NCBI GenBank assembly: GCA_900708905.1 | Contig: CAADRB010000008.1 | Location: 758,117-822,116, forward strand | DNA from: Hymenolepis diminuta | Taxonomy: Eukaryota; Platyhelminthes; Cestoda; Cyclophyllidea; Hymenolepididae | Direction of reading: 5' to 3' | Length of the DNA: 64,000 bases | In this document: positions 37,201-52,200 of the stretch, piece after piece | Layout: each line of letters opens with the position of its first letter | Numbering within the stretch: the stretch's first letter is position 1 | Made by a program: the position numbers and the translations under genes | The notes under the pieces: model-generated | The model's database searches: none | What the model was told of the DNA's origin: nothing | What the model saw: only the letters and a program-made list of their open reading frames with translations

Positions 37201-40200
37201 TCATTCCTTGAATTCGCCTGGTTTTCCGAGTAAATTCATAATCACAATGTGCTGAACTTACTATGTGATTAATTGGAATCGTCGGTTATCTCTTTTTAAT
37301 ATTTTTTACTTAGAATTAGTTAATTTTAATTTGTAGGGCGTATTCGTCATGGCTTCTGTTGTAAAGTGTAGTCAGGCCGTTGTTTTAAAAGGTAATCTAC
37401 TGTTACGTAGATCCCGGAGAGGGAGGGAGAAAGAAGATATAGACTTAACCAGACACGACTAGTCCAGGAACCATACCAGAGTAGACCAGATTTAATGGTT
37501 TAATTTAAGAATGTATTTATGTATTAAGAGTTGGGCATGGTGGGATTGTGTTTGACCAGAGGAGATTGAGTCAGCCATGAGCCTTCAATGTTCGAATGTG
37601 ACAAAATATGATTGATCGGACAATCGATCAATCAGTTAGTGGCGGTTGAATCCATCATTTCGTTACCCGTCACGGTTATGACGTAGAAGTGACATGGCGA
37701 CGATACGGAATCGGTATTGTCTTCCTATCAGCTTCCTTTATTTCTTAGAACTCTATTTTTTAAATACTGACCTACTAATGCAAGAGAACTGAACTAAAAT
37801 TACTGTTATCTCAGTTAATATCACCGTTGATAAATTGTACGTATGCATAGTATTATAACGCTGGGTTTAAACTTAAATAACTGCTTATTACAGAGACAGC
37901 AAGGTTGAATGAAAGGACAAACAAATCAATTATAGTAAAACAGATAGAGAGGAGGACCAAGAAACACTTACAAGTACTAAAGTGAGAGGAGGCGATCATA
38001 ATGCCACGATGTTTACTTCCGTCTAAAGCAGCGCGGAATTGTGGTTGGGTAAATCTCGAGTCTTAGCTTTTCATGGGTGCACTGTCCGTCCATATTGGTC
38101 TGCGTATTGGCAACCTACTTCCATTTTCTCAGTAGATAATAGGTAGTGGTTTGTATATGTTTTATTTTTTATGAGAATTTTATTATTATTATTAATTTCA
38201 TTATTATCGAAAAGGTATATTTCACTTTGTATAGAAACTGCTTTATTTGGAATTGGAAAGAATATTTGATATATGGAGGATAAAGTCGGATATTTTTATG
38301 CCCTGAATTGAGTTTGCGTAATTATGTGGGCGAAAATCGTTCCCTGGTACTAGATTTTTCGGTAAATTTTCTCACGCGGGCTTGTACCTGGCAGCTTCAT
38401 CGCTATATTATTTCAAATTTTTTACTCTTCCACGGTTAATTTTAAAGCACTCTCTAAAATTAGTTTACGAACAATAATTGGCTTCCTCATTTGGTGGTCC
38501 ATTTTCAGTACTTTCACACAAAATATTCCAGGTATAAATTTAAACGGCATTTTTTTTATTCCAGCGCATTTTTGGCACGTGATTTTGTGAATATTAATCC
38601 TGGATAAAAGTGAATAATTTTTATCGGAGAAAAATGAGATAAATAATTTTATTTTTAATTATTTATAAGTGTTGTATATGTGTTAAATGTACTAAATTGC
38701 ATGCTTTACAGCATTTTGAGTGAATTCCTGGTACTCTGTAATTCCATGTTATTACTCAAATTCTGCACTTGTAGGCTATTTTGGGTTTCCAGAAGTTGTA
38801 ACACTTGTCAAATGAGATTATAACAGTTACAAATTATCTGTTACGTCGACTGATTCAGATTGGTAATCTTAAAAAGTATTTGTTAAGCAACATCTTATAG
38901 TTAAAAAATATAGATTTGAAAGTCTATGCAAGAAATGAAGATAGACATGGGGATCAAGAAACATTAAATTGTACAAAGGTGAGAGGAATCGCTTATCGGG
39001 CCACTTCCGTTTACAGTAGCTCGAAATTGTTTGAGTAAATCCCACCCCCTAGCTTCTCATTGATTCATTTTGCGTCCATTCTTTTCCATGTGTTAGGAAG
39101 CGTTTCCATACTGACAGGCGAGGTTGTTAGTTTAACCTACCTTCATTTCTTCATTAGTAACATGCTTGATGACTTACAAGATAAATAATAACGATTTTAT
39201 TGTTTGCACCAAACCTTATGAGTAAATTCACACAAAACTTATTGCACTAGGTGGCGTAGCAACACACCCAGAGTTCACGAAGTTGACATTCATCAGTGTA
39301 CATTCAGTGAGTACCAAGATCAGCCAAATTGGTTGATGAGGTCAATAGAGGCCAGTATTATTAATCCTCTGCCCAAAATCAGTATAGGAAGACCCCTTCA
39401 CTTCAACCGAATTAGTATGCCTGCTGTTAAATCTCTCCTATCTTTTTGTCATTTAGGATATGCGGAAGTATGCCTTTGTCTCCTCAACGTACATTGAGCA
39501 GATCGATTTGGATATAAACCGAACTTTCCGATCAACCACCTTCTTCAACGAATCCTTTGGACCGCGTCAACAAGTCCTTTTCCGAATCCTTGCTGCTTAC
39601 TCCATGTACAACACAGAAGTTGGCTACTGTCAGGTATGTGCTCAATCATTCTTAATATCGTAACGTTAAAAAGACCTAATTTCTTCTGCTGATATGATCT
39701 AGGCGCTTACTCAATATTTTGCTACGCTACATTTTACTTAGGTGTAAAAGAAGGCGTAGGCACTCGAACATACACTATTAATTTACCAAGGTCAACTGTA
39801 GAATATGAATTACTTATTACTCATATTACTTAGATTTAAATACAGCAAATGAAAAGCTAATTGAAAGCCAAACATTACCTCTTATAATGGTGTTTATTGA
39901 CAAATCACCATCTAATTAATCAGCTTAATACTCATTCTGATAGATGGATATGCAACATGTTTATGTATACCATATGCAAACTGGTAAGGTTGTTGGAATA
40001 ACGTGAAAGTCTGTCTAATAATGGTACAGAAACTGCTTTAGGTAGGGTCAGGAAGTTAGTTATTTTGGTAAAAATGGTATCCTGTGGCCTCTGATTAGAA
40101 AATCGTTCCTTACCGACCCTTTGGTTTTAACCAATGGTTATTTGATAAATACCGATAAGCATCAATTTCGTGACCTTTGATTTAATGGTGGTGGAAGTTG

Positions 40201-43200
40201 GCCACTGTGTCACTGGTGCACAATAAATGTCAAACGCTTTAAAACCCGTATTATCATACGCTGATCTTGGTTGGAGGCGTAATATCCTGGAGCCTCTCTG
40301 GAGAAAAGCTCATATTCTGATTATTCTTTCTTAGTTATACTGTTCACTTAAATTTCAGTGATGAATATAGAATCTGTGACCTATGATTTGATGAGCTGCT
40401 ACGCCATAAGTGCACAAAAGTAAAGTAATGATCTTGTTCTCTTTTATGAATATTGCATTTTTATTTTATTCTTCCTTGGATAGCGCTTGTCACTTAATAT
40501 ATTTACCTAAATGTACTAAAATAATTTATTTCAGTTTTATTTACTAATCCATCGATTTGTCCGTTTGGCCTTTTTATTAATTCAGTACTATTCTTTTAGC
40601 AACGTAATGTATCTCTCCAGCCCATATGCGAAGGTGTGTTCTTTTCAAAACTTTTCCTTTAGTAGAGAGATAACATCGTGGGGCCGCTCTGATGAGAAAC
40701 TCGAGTCGTGTCACCGTCCTTTATTAACCAGACTTAATTAGTAAGGTCGGTATTTCCACTCACTGCGTACACATCGATATTCAATTAACCCATAACCTCT
40801 CACTTCGTAGAAAGGTACGGCACAGGAAATTTTTTAAATAAATGATCTTTCCGATTTTATTGCTGCTTGTGAAAGTAAATAGTTTGATGGAGGGAGTAAG
40901 CAAAATGTAGGCGTTTTGGATTTCGATAGATGAGATTAGCAGGAATGTTAATCATGAATTTTCAGGCATTGCCACATTTTTAAATTAGGTACTACGCGTG
41001 TTTAATGATGAAAGTGAATTTAACTTATCTTGACATTATGGGGCTTTTGAGATATGGCAGATCGGCTACCCTGGCGTCTTGATTGATTTGCCCTACGCTG
41101 CCTTGGTATATGCCTTCTTTTTAGTTGTTATTGGTATCAGAAGCCTCGAATGAGGTTTTAAGATAAGAAAATATGGAGACGAGATACTCTGTTGTAGCAC
41201 TTCACAACTCTAACATTTCCAATATCCCAGAGGTCTTAATGCAAGTAGACTTTTATTTATGCTCATTAAACAATGATTATAAAATACTGGCAGAAAGGAA
41301 GTGTTAAAGGCCAGTCGAAAGTGGATGCCTTCTTGCCAATTGATCAATAAGCACAGGAGTGACATACACTCGTCTGCACATGTCTGGTGCAAATCAATAC
41401 GTGCGTTTAAGCAAACGATAAGCTTGATAAATCTAACGGGAAAGTAAGTAAGCAGAAATTGTGGTGCCTTAAGATATCAAAATTGACAAAGGTTAAGGCA
41501 CTATCATTACTGCTTCTCTTAAACGAAAGCCAAATGTGAAATCGATGGTTTTTTTCATCCACATTTGTATATTGCTAATGATCGGATAAAAACTGTACTA
41601 AGCATTTATTAGACTTCAATGTGTCTTACTATCACTTAAATGTATTGTGGGTGTTCAGTGGTGTATAGCGCTTTAATAAATATTTTATATCGTCACGTGA
41701 GACCCAAGGTCACAATTCTGCCCACTAGGCTGATAGTCACGTGATGTTACTGAAGTTGTAAATGCACTCATTTTTTGAGACCCGAATGCTTTTTTTTTCA
41801 ATGTGTAGGCTTTAGCGACGAAAAAAAATACTGTGGATTATACGTATAATGTACTAGAGACTATCCAGTTTCAAGAAATTATATTCTCTCAGTCAATATT
41901 GTTTGAGTAGTCAGATTTAATACATTTGACGACATGAGATGTCAAGCCTACTCTCTTTACGCCGTTTCAAAGAGAGTTCATGATTCGGTCAGATCTTGGT
42001 AGTCCGGATATGATGGTAGTTATTTTTTCAACTCTGATGATTCGTTTAAGTAATGTTCGCTTTAATAAGTGACTGCAAACTTATAGGATTAGTATGGTGT
42101 TAGGTCAAATGTTTCCCTGTTAGCCTTATCTATTTGCTCTTGGCTCTAAAAGAGGTGCAAATAAATTCAACTGGCATGATCGACGACGGAAATGATTCAA
42201 CCGGTCGACTAGCTCTAAATATGTTGGGAGGAAGGACGGGCATAATTCACCCCCCAATCTGCGACTGAGATGATGAATATCAATCACTACTTAATAAAGT
42301 TAACTCTCGTCTTTTGAAAATGGGGACGGTTCAATGCCCCTGAATGAAATTAAAATAGGATTTTTGATGTTCTGACCATGTTGCATGCTTATTGATAACT
42401 TTCTCCTCCCTCTCCTCTTTCATATTTTTTTTTGGATTCGCTTGTTATTCTCTTATCCAGATGTTTGTTTACGATTAAAGCTTGTTTAATTTCTTTTTGC
42501 TCTGCCATGGAGAACACTATCAGGACAAGTTGATGCAGACGTTTAATATTTCACATTTGATGATGTGATGAGGGGGATACAGAATTCTACCTTTTTTCAT
42601 TGGTCAAATTAGTTAAGGGAATACGTGTCAGTATTTTCGTATATTTGTTAAACTTATCCATGATCTCTCAAGAGGGGAAAATGTTTTTTCTCGCAAAATT
42701 ATCTGAAACATAGATTAGTTCTTTTAATATATTTTTAAAAAGATTGAGGCTGACACCAAAGTACTTCAGTGACAAATTCAAACTCAGTTACGGTAGGGGA
42801 AGTTTAATTATGCTGATTTAATTTAATTATGCCCAGAACTCCGAAAAGCATTAGTGGGCTAACCTAGGGTATCCTAAGAAGAGAGCAAACCCTGAGATGG
42901 TGACCTTTTTCCAGCCATAACTTTACTGCTCCCATTTTTAATTCATTAGTTTAACATCATTTAAATTCAAATGTGAATAATTAAATCTCAAGGCATCTTC
43001 CAATTCATCTTTTTCGCTCCACTAACTGACTAATTAACTCAATGAAGTAAAATTCAAACCTCTTTCTCATGTAACCTTTAAACTCTCCTAATTTTTTCTC
43101 ATCACTAAGCGCCTAGGTGATTGATCTATTTACTTTTAGGTTCGCCTGATTTTATAGCTTGTTATATTGTATAAACATAATTAAAAAATGTTTTATTTCA

Positions 43201-46200
43201 TTTGAGAGCTCAATTACTTAAAATAACTCACCATTAATCCTTTTAATTAAAGTGAAAGTTTATTTGAAAATCCTTCAGTCTTATTTGATGAGACTGAAAG
43301 ATAACTGTCCATGCATCTCCAGAATTATTCACATTCGCTATGACAATATTCCTTTAATAACGAGTGTGATTCTAAGCTGCCTCGTTTTTAGATTGTTACC
43401 GTTCTTAATATTATCAGGAGTAAGGATGACATTTCAATAACCCTTTTCTATAAAATATTTTTGTCAGTAAAGTTCGTTGCATTTGTGGTACCGTAATCGA
43501 TCTCATGGTTTTAACATTGTTATTTTTTTCGTATACACCCATATACAATTGACAATCTCTGCCGTGTTAAGACTATAAGCTGTCTTCTTAACCATAATTT
43601 AATTTGGTGATGATCCATGAATTTAAAATTTTGAGTTTGAAGTACAGCCGGATCCGTGAGACTCTTCGATGAGTTGAATTTACTCTTTCAACGTCTTTTC
43701 GGTTCCTTACCCCTTGTCATTTACTATCCTTGCTGTTAATCGGCTCCAGTTGCTTTCGTGCACATTTACAATTACTAGAGGAGATATAAACTCATAGTAA
43801 TAGCAAATAGAGATCTCCAGGTTTTAAATCATTTAACACCTGGTATTTAAAAGTTAATGATAGTTTGAGAAATCTGGCCATCGCATTATCTCAAACAGCG
43901 AATGCTGGTCCTAAAATAATTTGTGCTTGAATTATATTAAATGGCGAACTAAACCTCTTTACCGTGAGTTTGATGAACTCTAGTGCTTACGATTAAACCA
44001 ATTTCTGCGGTTTCAAATATCAAAACATGGCTAAGACATCTATTTACTTTTAAATTGAGCTTAATTAGTCTCGAGAATGATTTTTTAAAGAAGAGAGATA
44101 ATGACTTATCTAAATGAATAATCAAAGTTTGTGAATTCAGTGCTCTTAAACCGCTTTGATCGGTATTCATTTATTTCTTACTACTGCTAACTGGGATTCC
44201 CATAATATTAATTTACCGATTTAAAGTCTGGAGTATTCAAAGTTAAACTCAAGGGTCGCTTATTTACAGTCTCCATAAAACCTGATCAAACAGCCAACAC
44301 GTTTTTTAGCAGACGTGAGAATATCCAGGTCATACATTGGGGCTTGTCCGTTGGAATAGTCATTTTAGTGGTGACTGAGTTCAAGTACTTTCCCAAGATT
44401 GTTCTAAGCTTTGCCCTGGGTTCTAATGTAAAATGCAATATAACACTAATTCATTATTTTGTGTATCCCTTTTAGGGAATGAGCGACATTGCAGGAATGC
44501 TTCTAATCTACATCATGGATGAAGAGGAGGCTTTCTGGGCACTTGCTCAACTTCTCGACGGTCCGCGTCACAAAATGCATTGTCTCTTCGTCCGCGATTT
44601 TCCGGGTCTTCGCAGATACTTCACTCATCACGAGCGTGTACTCAAGACTCATCTACGGAAAGTTTGGAAGCACTTCCGCAAGGAACAGGTCGATACCTCT
44701 ACCTACGCTTTGAAGTGGTATATGCAGTGCTTTTTGGGCAGGGTAAGCTAAACTTAGCACTAATCTCGACTATAAAATTGTTTTACGAGTCCAACCAAGT
44801 TAGACTTAGGGCTACTCCCTTACAAATCTATCGATCTTAAAGGCTAACAGGATACAATAGACTTTGCCAAAATCGAAGGACTAACAGTTGAGTTGGGACA
44901 TTGGTGTATTGGTCAATGGTAGAGGAATAATGGAGGAGTTAGAGTAGTAGGAGGGAATTGGAAATGGGAGCGTTGGATATAAGCATCTTCCCAGCGTTTG
45001 GACGCAGAATTTTGAGAAAAGTCTGAAATATGATATTCTGTTGGGAGTTGTCTGATTTTGCATTCTTCGTGGGTAACAAATAATGAATAAGCATGAGTCT
45101 TCTTGTGAGTACTACAAGTTTCAGTCCTATTTATATTTAATCGAAATGGATAATTTTATGTTCTTGCATATATACGCTTTGGACACAGAGATGTGGTTTT
45201 TTCAATGTAATATTTATCCAGGAGAAAGGAGAGTCAAATATGAAGATTTTTCATAAGCTTGAGCTGTGGTTTGCGCCTTTTTTCTTTGCACCTTCACGAT
45301 ACTCGCGAAGTTAGACCTTTATTAATGTTTGAAAGAGGCGTATTGTATGCTTAATTATTTTATGAACGAGAGATCGCAGTTGTTTGTATTTCCACTGACA
45401 CTTAATTTACTAACCCGTTATAAGTTCAAGAAAACTTAAATCTCGTAAATTCCTGCCTTCATAAAGGAAAAGCTGGTAAAAGCCAACGTCTAATCAAAAT
45501 TTCTGAATATACAATATTCTAATTTAAGAAGGTCTAACTTCTATTGCTATTATTTAGGTGCTTGCTAGATATTGCCATACTACAATCCCTTTACTCTCGA
45601 GGAGAGGGAGAGCGATAAGGGAGAAGTGCGGTTCCTCCAAGTGCCTTATTTATTAAACCAAGACTATATAAATTTACACAAGTCGTCTTCGTATTTATTT
45701 TTAATCGTCGGACCGTTAACGTTTTTTGTCCCGATCTACTGTCAAGGTGTCGGGTGCATGTGCCCGTATATTTGCAAGGATAATGAATACAACCTTGGGG
45801 AATTGATTATTCCAAAACCGAAACAAAACAAAACTGCAGCTTTCTGGGTTTACCAGTTTCATATAAATTATATTCGGGTTTCGGTTGTACATTTATTTCA
45901 TCTCACACTGATTTAAAATTATGCTTGATTTCTTCGACATCCTATTGAGTTAACTGTCGGCATATTTAACCGTTAAATATTCCTTTTTTAATTTTCCTAG
46001 CTGCCAATATCTCTTACTCTTCGAATATGGGATATCTATCTACTTGAAGGCGAAAAGGCTATGGTTGCCATGGCTTATAATATCCTCAAGATGCATAAAC
46101 GTAAGTTCAGTCTCATTTCTTTAAGCTACCTAAGTACATTATCAGTAGTTTACTTATTTACTTCTTATCCATTCTAGAGCGGCTACTGCGTATGGATCAG

Positions 46201-49200
46201 ATGCAAATTCTTACCTTCCTCCAGGACGAAATTTCTAAAGATTTCGGTTTCGCAGATGACGATGTTATTGACTCGCTGAAAGACTGCCTTGAAGATCTCC
46301 GGCGTTCTCACACGGAAACACCACCGCCTCTAAGTAGGCTATTTTTTCTTATTCAACTAGGGTTATTTATGTGAATGGGTCTGTAGTGATATCAGTAGCT
46401 ATTGAAATCAAAGCTCTTGAGTAGTATTTAAATTTCACAATTTTAGAACTCGATTTGCTGTCATTCAATCAAAGATGTGAGGTCTCTCCCTGTATTTGGC
46501 AGTTTAGACTTCACAGTCGGCCGAAAGAAAATGAGAGTCATGAAGGTGAAAAGAAAATTACTCCTCCTGGTATAGTGGCTACCTAAATAACAACTTATAA
46601 GTAGTATCTGCATGAATCGCAAAAAACTGAATACTCCATTTATCATCCCAAGCTTGCATGAATAGCGAAATGGAATTGGTTCTAATGCATCCTGAACACG
46701 TTCCTGTTCATTTTTCAGCTCCGGATATGCTACCAACCAAGCCTATGGGCCAGCCGCCGGCCATCTGGGAAGTTCGACATTCAGATGAAGAAGATCAGAG
46801 TAAGACAGAGCAACGCCAACAGAAGAATTCATCTCAAAGTTGGAAGTCGAAAGGGGAAGATTCTGGTGTTGGAATAATTGTCTCGGAGGAAGATGGTATT
46901 TTGAGGTCAGATCATCCGATTTCCCCATGCACTACTACTTCGTCTGCAGGAAAAGCCGAAGTTCGATTGCGAAAGCCCGTGAATGCATCCAACTCCACAA
47001 CAGCTGGATCCAAGTCCCAGGTAAATTTTCTCGTCAATCAAACGGTCTATATCAAGACCGGATTATTGCACAAGTTTTCATCATCTGAAGCATCTACTAT
47101 TATTATCGTCGTAGATTTTTATCATTTCGTTAGAAAATAATGGCAAGAGGTGATAACTAAATCGCTTTAGTTGAGATACCTTCATTCTCTTTTCTCTCTA
47201 TTGGAGCAATCTAAATCACAATACTTTCACCTTATAGCACTCACCGTTTTCGACAGATTCACGTCGACGTCTGCGGGGAAGTCAACAGTCAATGAATTCT
47301 GCGCGTTCCGTTATCACTTCTCCACGAATTTCCACAGACATTACATCCATTGCTAGTGCAAATCCACATCACAGTCTCTCTGAACAGCATCGTGATTCCT
47401 GCGTAAGTCTACTTATTAGTTAGTTTCAGTAGTGTAGTAGATTTGCTTTATGAAACGTGAAATTTGTCTTTCTGTTACCGAAGCGAGTTGTTATTCGTTT
47501 GATTCTATCCGTAAGCCTTAGTTTGATTTTCGTACTATTTAGCTGAAGATTTCAGGTCTTTGATCAACAATTCCACGAAAAGAACGAAATGCTGTGTTAT
47601 TTAACTTTAGTAGAATATTTATATTTTTTATATTTGTATATACTCCTTTTCATAGAAATAAACCAAAAGTTTGGAAGCTTAGGCGTTTCATAGATTTAGA
47701 TCAGTGAAATCGAGATATTTCGTTTCAGAGATTTCTGCCTTAATCTCCATCAATCTTTTTTGTACGACACTAACTTTTCCTTTCCGTTAGAGTTTGGTGG
47801 ACGGCTGACATGGTGAAACTTCTGAATTTCTGTTCGAATATAAGATGTTGTTGCATGGCATAAGAATGGATAAAATAGGGGTGAAAAACAGGTTGTTAAG
47901 TGTTCACTGCATCACTAATGTCGCAACATAAGGTTAGAGCTTTCTAGGGCTTCTAGAATGTCCCCTCCCCCCTCGTGTTAAACTGCTATTCGTAAATCCC
48001 GAGATGCCTATAATCCATCATCCCAGGCTGGAAATCACCAGCCCCATCGTACCCAAAATTCAGAAAACTTAAGAGCACCTGAATATGTCTATTCAAATAC
48101 GAAAGGTACTGCGTTTCTGTTTCTCATAATTCTGGAGAATGACACATCAAGATCGCATTGAATCACTCTTTTGCCGAGTCGCTTTTTTTCACTGAAATGT
48201 ATGCTCTAAACTAATACCTTTTTTCAGTTTTCGCAAATCCAATAGAATATGTATGTTAACGGAATGTCAAATCTTCAAGGTAGTTTATTGAGCTCAGCTA
48301 TTCTAAGGTCCTATAGGCTGCTTGAAATCATGTTAGATCGTCATGCTTTCTCGGATTCCGAAAGAGAAAAAAAGATTGAAGTGGTTATACCGACCATTCC
48401 AATTAATCCATGGATCAATAAGAACTGAATGTTGTGATCAAGAATTCGCTCAGTAATCTAGTGTTACGAATTATGAAGATTGAATTTTAAAAATTTGATT
48501 AAGTAACCTGAAAACCAATCAATATACGATTGACTTCATTCTTCGTAAAATCTAATAACAATCAAGTCAAAAAGAGGATCAAGAAGAAGGATCGATGAAA
48601 ATGCGTATTTTTTGGCTTAGTTTAGATTGTACTAATGTAGGCATAAGAGAGACTTGAATTGATCAGCTGTCTGGTTAACCAATGTTGCTATAGCATGTAT
48701 TTGTGTCTGTCTGACACTCTAATACCAGGCATGAAGATCGGAAATTAATTTAGGGGTATAGATGTACTGCTAATTCTCTAGCAAAGTTTGTACTAGACTT
48801 TGTAAGAGTTATATTACCGTTCTAGTTATCGGTCAAAACAATTCATTTTGTGTTCGTAGATATTGTAATAACATTGAAGCAGATGTCGGTATAAGCTCAG
48901 TCAGTTAATATCTCTCAGTTTGTATTAATTTTCCGAATTAGAGTTTGGTTTTTTCGAAACGTATCGTTATCAAAGCTTTCTTTTTTAAAGTAGACGTTTT
49001 ACAATGTTAGAGGCTTTACCCCTTCACATGTAAATTCTTTCAAGTAATTCTTTATTTGGCCTTAGCTAAAATTTCAACGATGCTTTTATAATTAGAAATA
49101 TCTTAGTATTTGTTTTATTTCTAACATACGAGTAGGTGAATTGCACAATTCTTCATCGAAGCAAAGTATCCAATCATAAAGGTAATCCCGTATGTGCTAA

Positions 49201-52200
49201 AAGGTTAGAGTCGAGAGGTAGAGCTGTAAATCGGGATGTTAATTGAGTCCTGCAAAATTTGAATTTGGATTTGTACTCAATTTATTGCTTGGGTAGAGTG
49301 CGCTGCTTCATGTTATTACATTTCACTGGTTGAATTCTATGATTTATCTCCTGAATGGCTAGTCACTCAGGAATAGTTTATCTTCTAGTAGCTAAAATGC
49401 TAGCAAATGTTTAGAGCTAATGAGGATTTAGCATAGCAGAGCTCACATAAGTTCAATCAATGTGAACTCAAATAATTCATAATATTTTTATAGAAAATCA
49501 ACTGGATATTTTTATTCTCTACTGTTAGCGTCGCAAGGATTGCGTAGTAATATTGGTAAGTTTTAATCCCGCCAAATTTCATCTTAGTCCTCTAGTTTTA
49601 ATCTTCTACCCCTGCATTTCATTGTTTTAATAAATCTTTGAAAGCGAATTTTAGTGGCCTTGTTGAGACCAAATAGTTAATTGGTTTGACAACATTATAT
49701 TTCCTTAAATTAGGCACCCAAAACCAACACAGGCGATATTGTTAGCACAACCACATCTACTCCCGCCTCGATTCGTCGTGTAAAGAATGGCAAGATGCCT
49801 TCGCCAATCCAAACATTAAACATCACCAGAGTTGATCCTGGTGCCCTCGAGGACTCAGAAAACGTTTGGTTTGTTCCCTCTGGAACTGGCTACATTAGTA
49901 GTTCTGGAACCTACAGTACTGAGGATCGAAAGGATACGAAAAGGGTCAATCCAAACGATGACCTCAACTTACCTCCACGGGATTATAAGAGTGAAGGTAA
50001 GAAATCACTTTTCTACAATTTAAGTAAAAATCTCTTTTTATTGGCATTGAATGTGTCAGAAATGAAGTCGTTAAATTGTATAGGATGAGTAACGGGTAAC
50101 TTCGTATTTCCAAAATCACCAAATGAAATTATCATTATATTGTTATAAAAATGGCAAATGCAAGAACATACATGTATATATATTCAATTTTTATCTCCTT
50201 ATCATCCATCTTTTGCTAGGCTATTTTGAAATAACGTCTACTTTATTTTGTTAAGTAGCAATTATTTTACAGCTACAGATTCTGATCCGAATTCGCCTTG
50301 GACACAGGCTAAACCTCCACACGTTCATCATAAGAGCCGTCAGGACACATCTTCTAATGAGAAGGCTGTGGTAGTTATACACAAGGCTGTTTCGTCCAAA
50401 GACCCCTCCACCCAAAATCTCCGAGATCCCTCACCTCTATGGACGAAAAATCCCTCCTCCTCCTCGTCCTCCCCCCAACACCAAAGTGGTGTCACAAAAA
50501 TTGCGAACGCTAGATTCTATGTAAGTAAATGGAAGGATGGCTAGCAGCAAGGTATCTAAATTTGCTTCCTAGCTATTCTGCAAGCTTTGCCTTCTATCCC
50601 TTACCAATGTTTATTAAGACAACAGAGTAGAGAATAATTGGGCTGCTGGTTGGATATATAGGAAGCTGAGAGGAGTGAGAGAAAGTGCAGATTAGATAGC
50701 GGTTTCCGGATTGGCCGATGTGGCACGCATGTACATGGCTGTCTACGTAAGGAGTCAGTCTTGTCACCGGGGCATTAGGGTGTATATGTTGAGCTCTTGC
50801 AAAGGTAGCATTGTAGAAAATTCTGCCTGAATCGATCGGCATAGAGTTTGGTTGCACATTGGCGACTGTGACACTATCAGTGCGATGTGGGAAAGTTAAA
50901 CTAAATCGATAGATTGAGATGGTAGAACTCGTTGATATCCCATATAAGTAGTGTGTACAAAGAGAGGATATTTTATCTGAATGAAATTGTATTAATTTGA
51001 CAGTTAGAGAACCACTCCAACCTAATTCAATTTAAATGTACAATCAGAGCGATGAATAGTGCTATGTTTTACTGCTAACTATATCATTTTTCTTGCCAGG
51101 AATGACCACTTGTTTGCTGAAATAATTTGTAAGTTTAACGAAAGTTGTAAGTTTAAGTTCTAACGAAAATGCGTATAGCTGCTTAAAGCGCAAATCAACC
51201 AATCAGCCAAAATTTTTCCCGAATGCTGTTAGAAAATACCACGAACATGAAGTAGTTAAAGTAATGTGACTTCGGGTAAAAAGGCTATTTTGGTCTGTTT
51301 CTCTTTCCGTTTTTTATAAGCATAAAATTTAGTGATCCATAATTTTCAATGAATGCTGTTCATTCTAGAAAGACGAAGTTATATTTCGATTTTGAAAAAA
51401 TAGATGATAATTCGGCCGCGACTTTCCCGGTCTTTATTAAGACATTACTACTACTAATAAGCTTAGTTGAATTGCGCAAATAATCAGTTAATAGTCACAG
51501 TTGTTTTGGGATGAGTATAAAAGATCCAATAATCGATTATTCGAATAGAGTAAAATTCACCATGGGGAATGTTCAACGCTGAGGTAGTTTCATAGGCCAG
51601 TCAAGTAGATTGTGTAGTGATCAACTCCCTATGTTATTACGCAATGATACGAAAGTGAAAATATGAGTCTCTAAATTATACTCATGCTCTCGCCGAAATT
51701 AGCTATGCAATTCACTTGTACACAATCTCATCATTTTAAAATTCATCAAAATTTCACCGCTTTTCTAAATTTAGCTCGCATTCTATCCCACTTTAAAGGA
51801 AAGCCTAATAAAATCCTCCGTTTTGCAGTACGCGCGATTTTAAGTAAGTTATTATTGTCTCGTTAACACCTCTCGTTTTAAAACACAAGCATATAATAAA
51901 TCCCCTTAACCTAACCTGTGCACAAATAATCAGTTTATAAAATAAAATCTACGGAAATTTATTAAGTAACTGAATGTATTCATTTCCAGGCAACCCATGT
52001 ACAGCGACCAGTAAGTAGTGGTTGTGGTCCAGCGTTTCCGCCTAAAAGTGGCAATTCTTCTATAGTCTTCCCTACTGGTAGTGGAGAAATGCGATGGAGT
52101 GTCCATGGAGCCGTCTCCGCTTTCCCCTTTGAAATGCAGCCGCGTATTTGTTCGCCCCTTCACTCGTCCTCCCCCTCTCCAAGGTCATATCAATTCCAGC

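Noticed and set aside
45572..45916. 114-codon frame inside a RabGAP intron
   Set aside because: No start context, splice partner or family resemblance; its composition fits a chance frame in an AT-rich intron.
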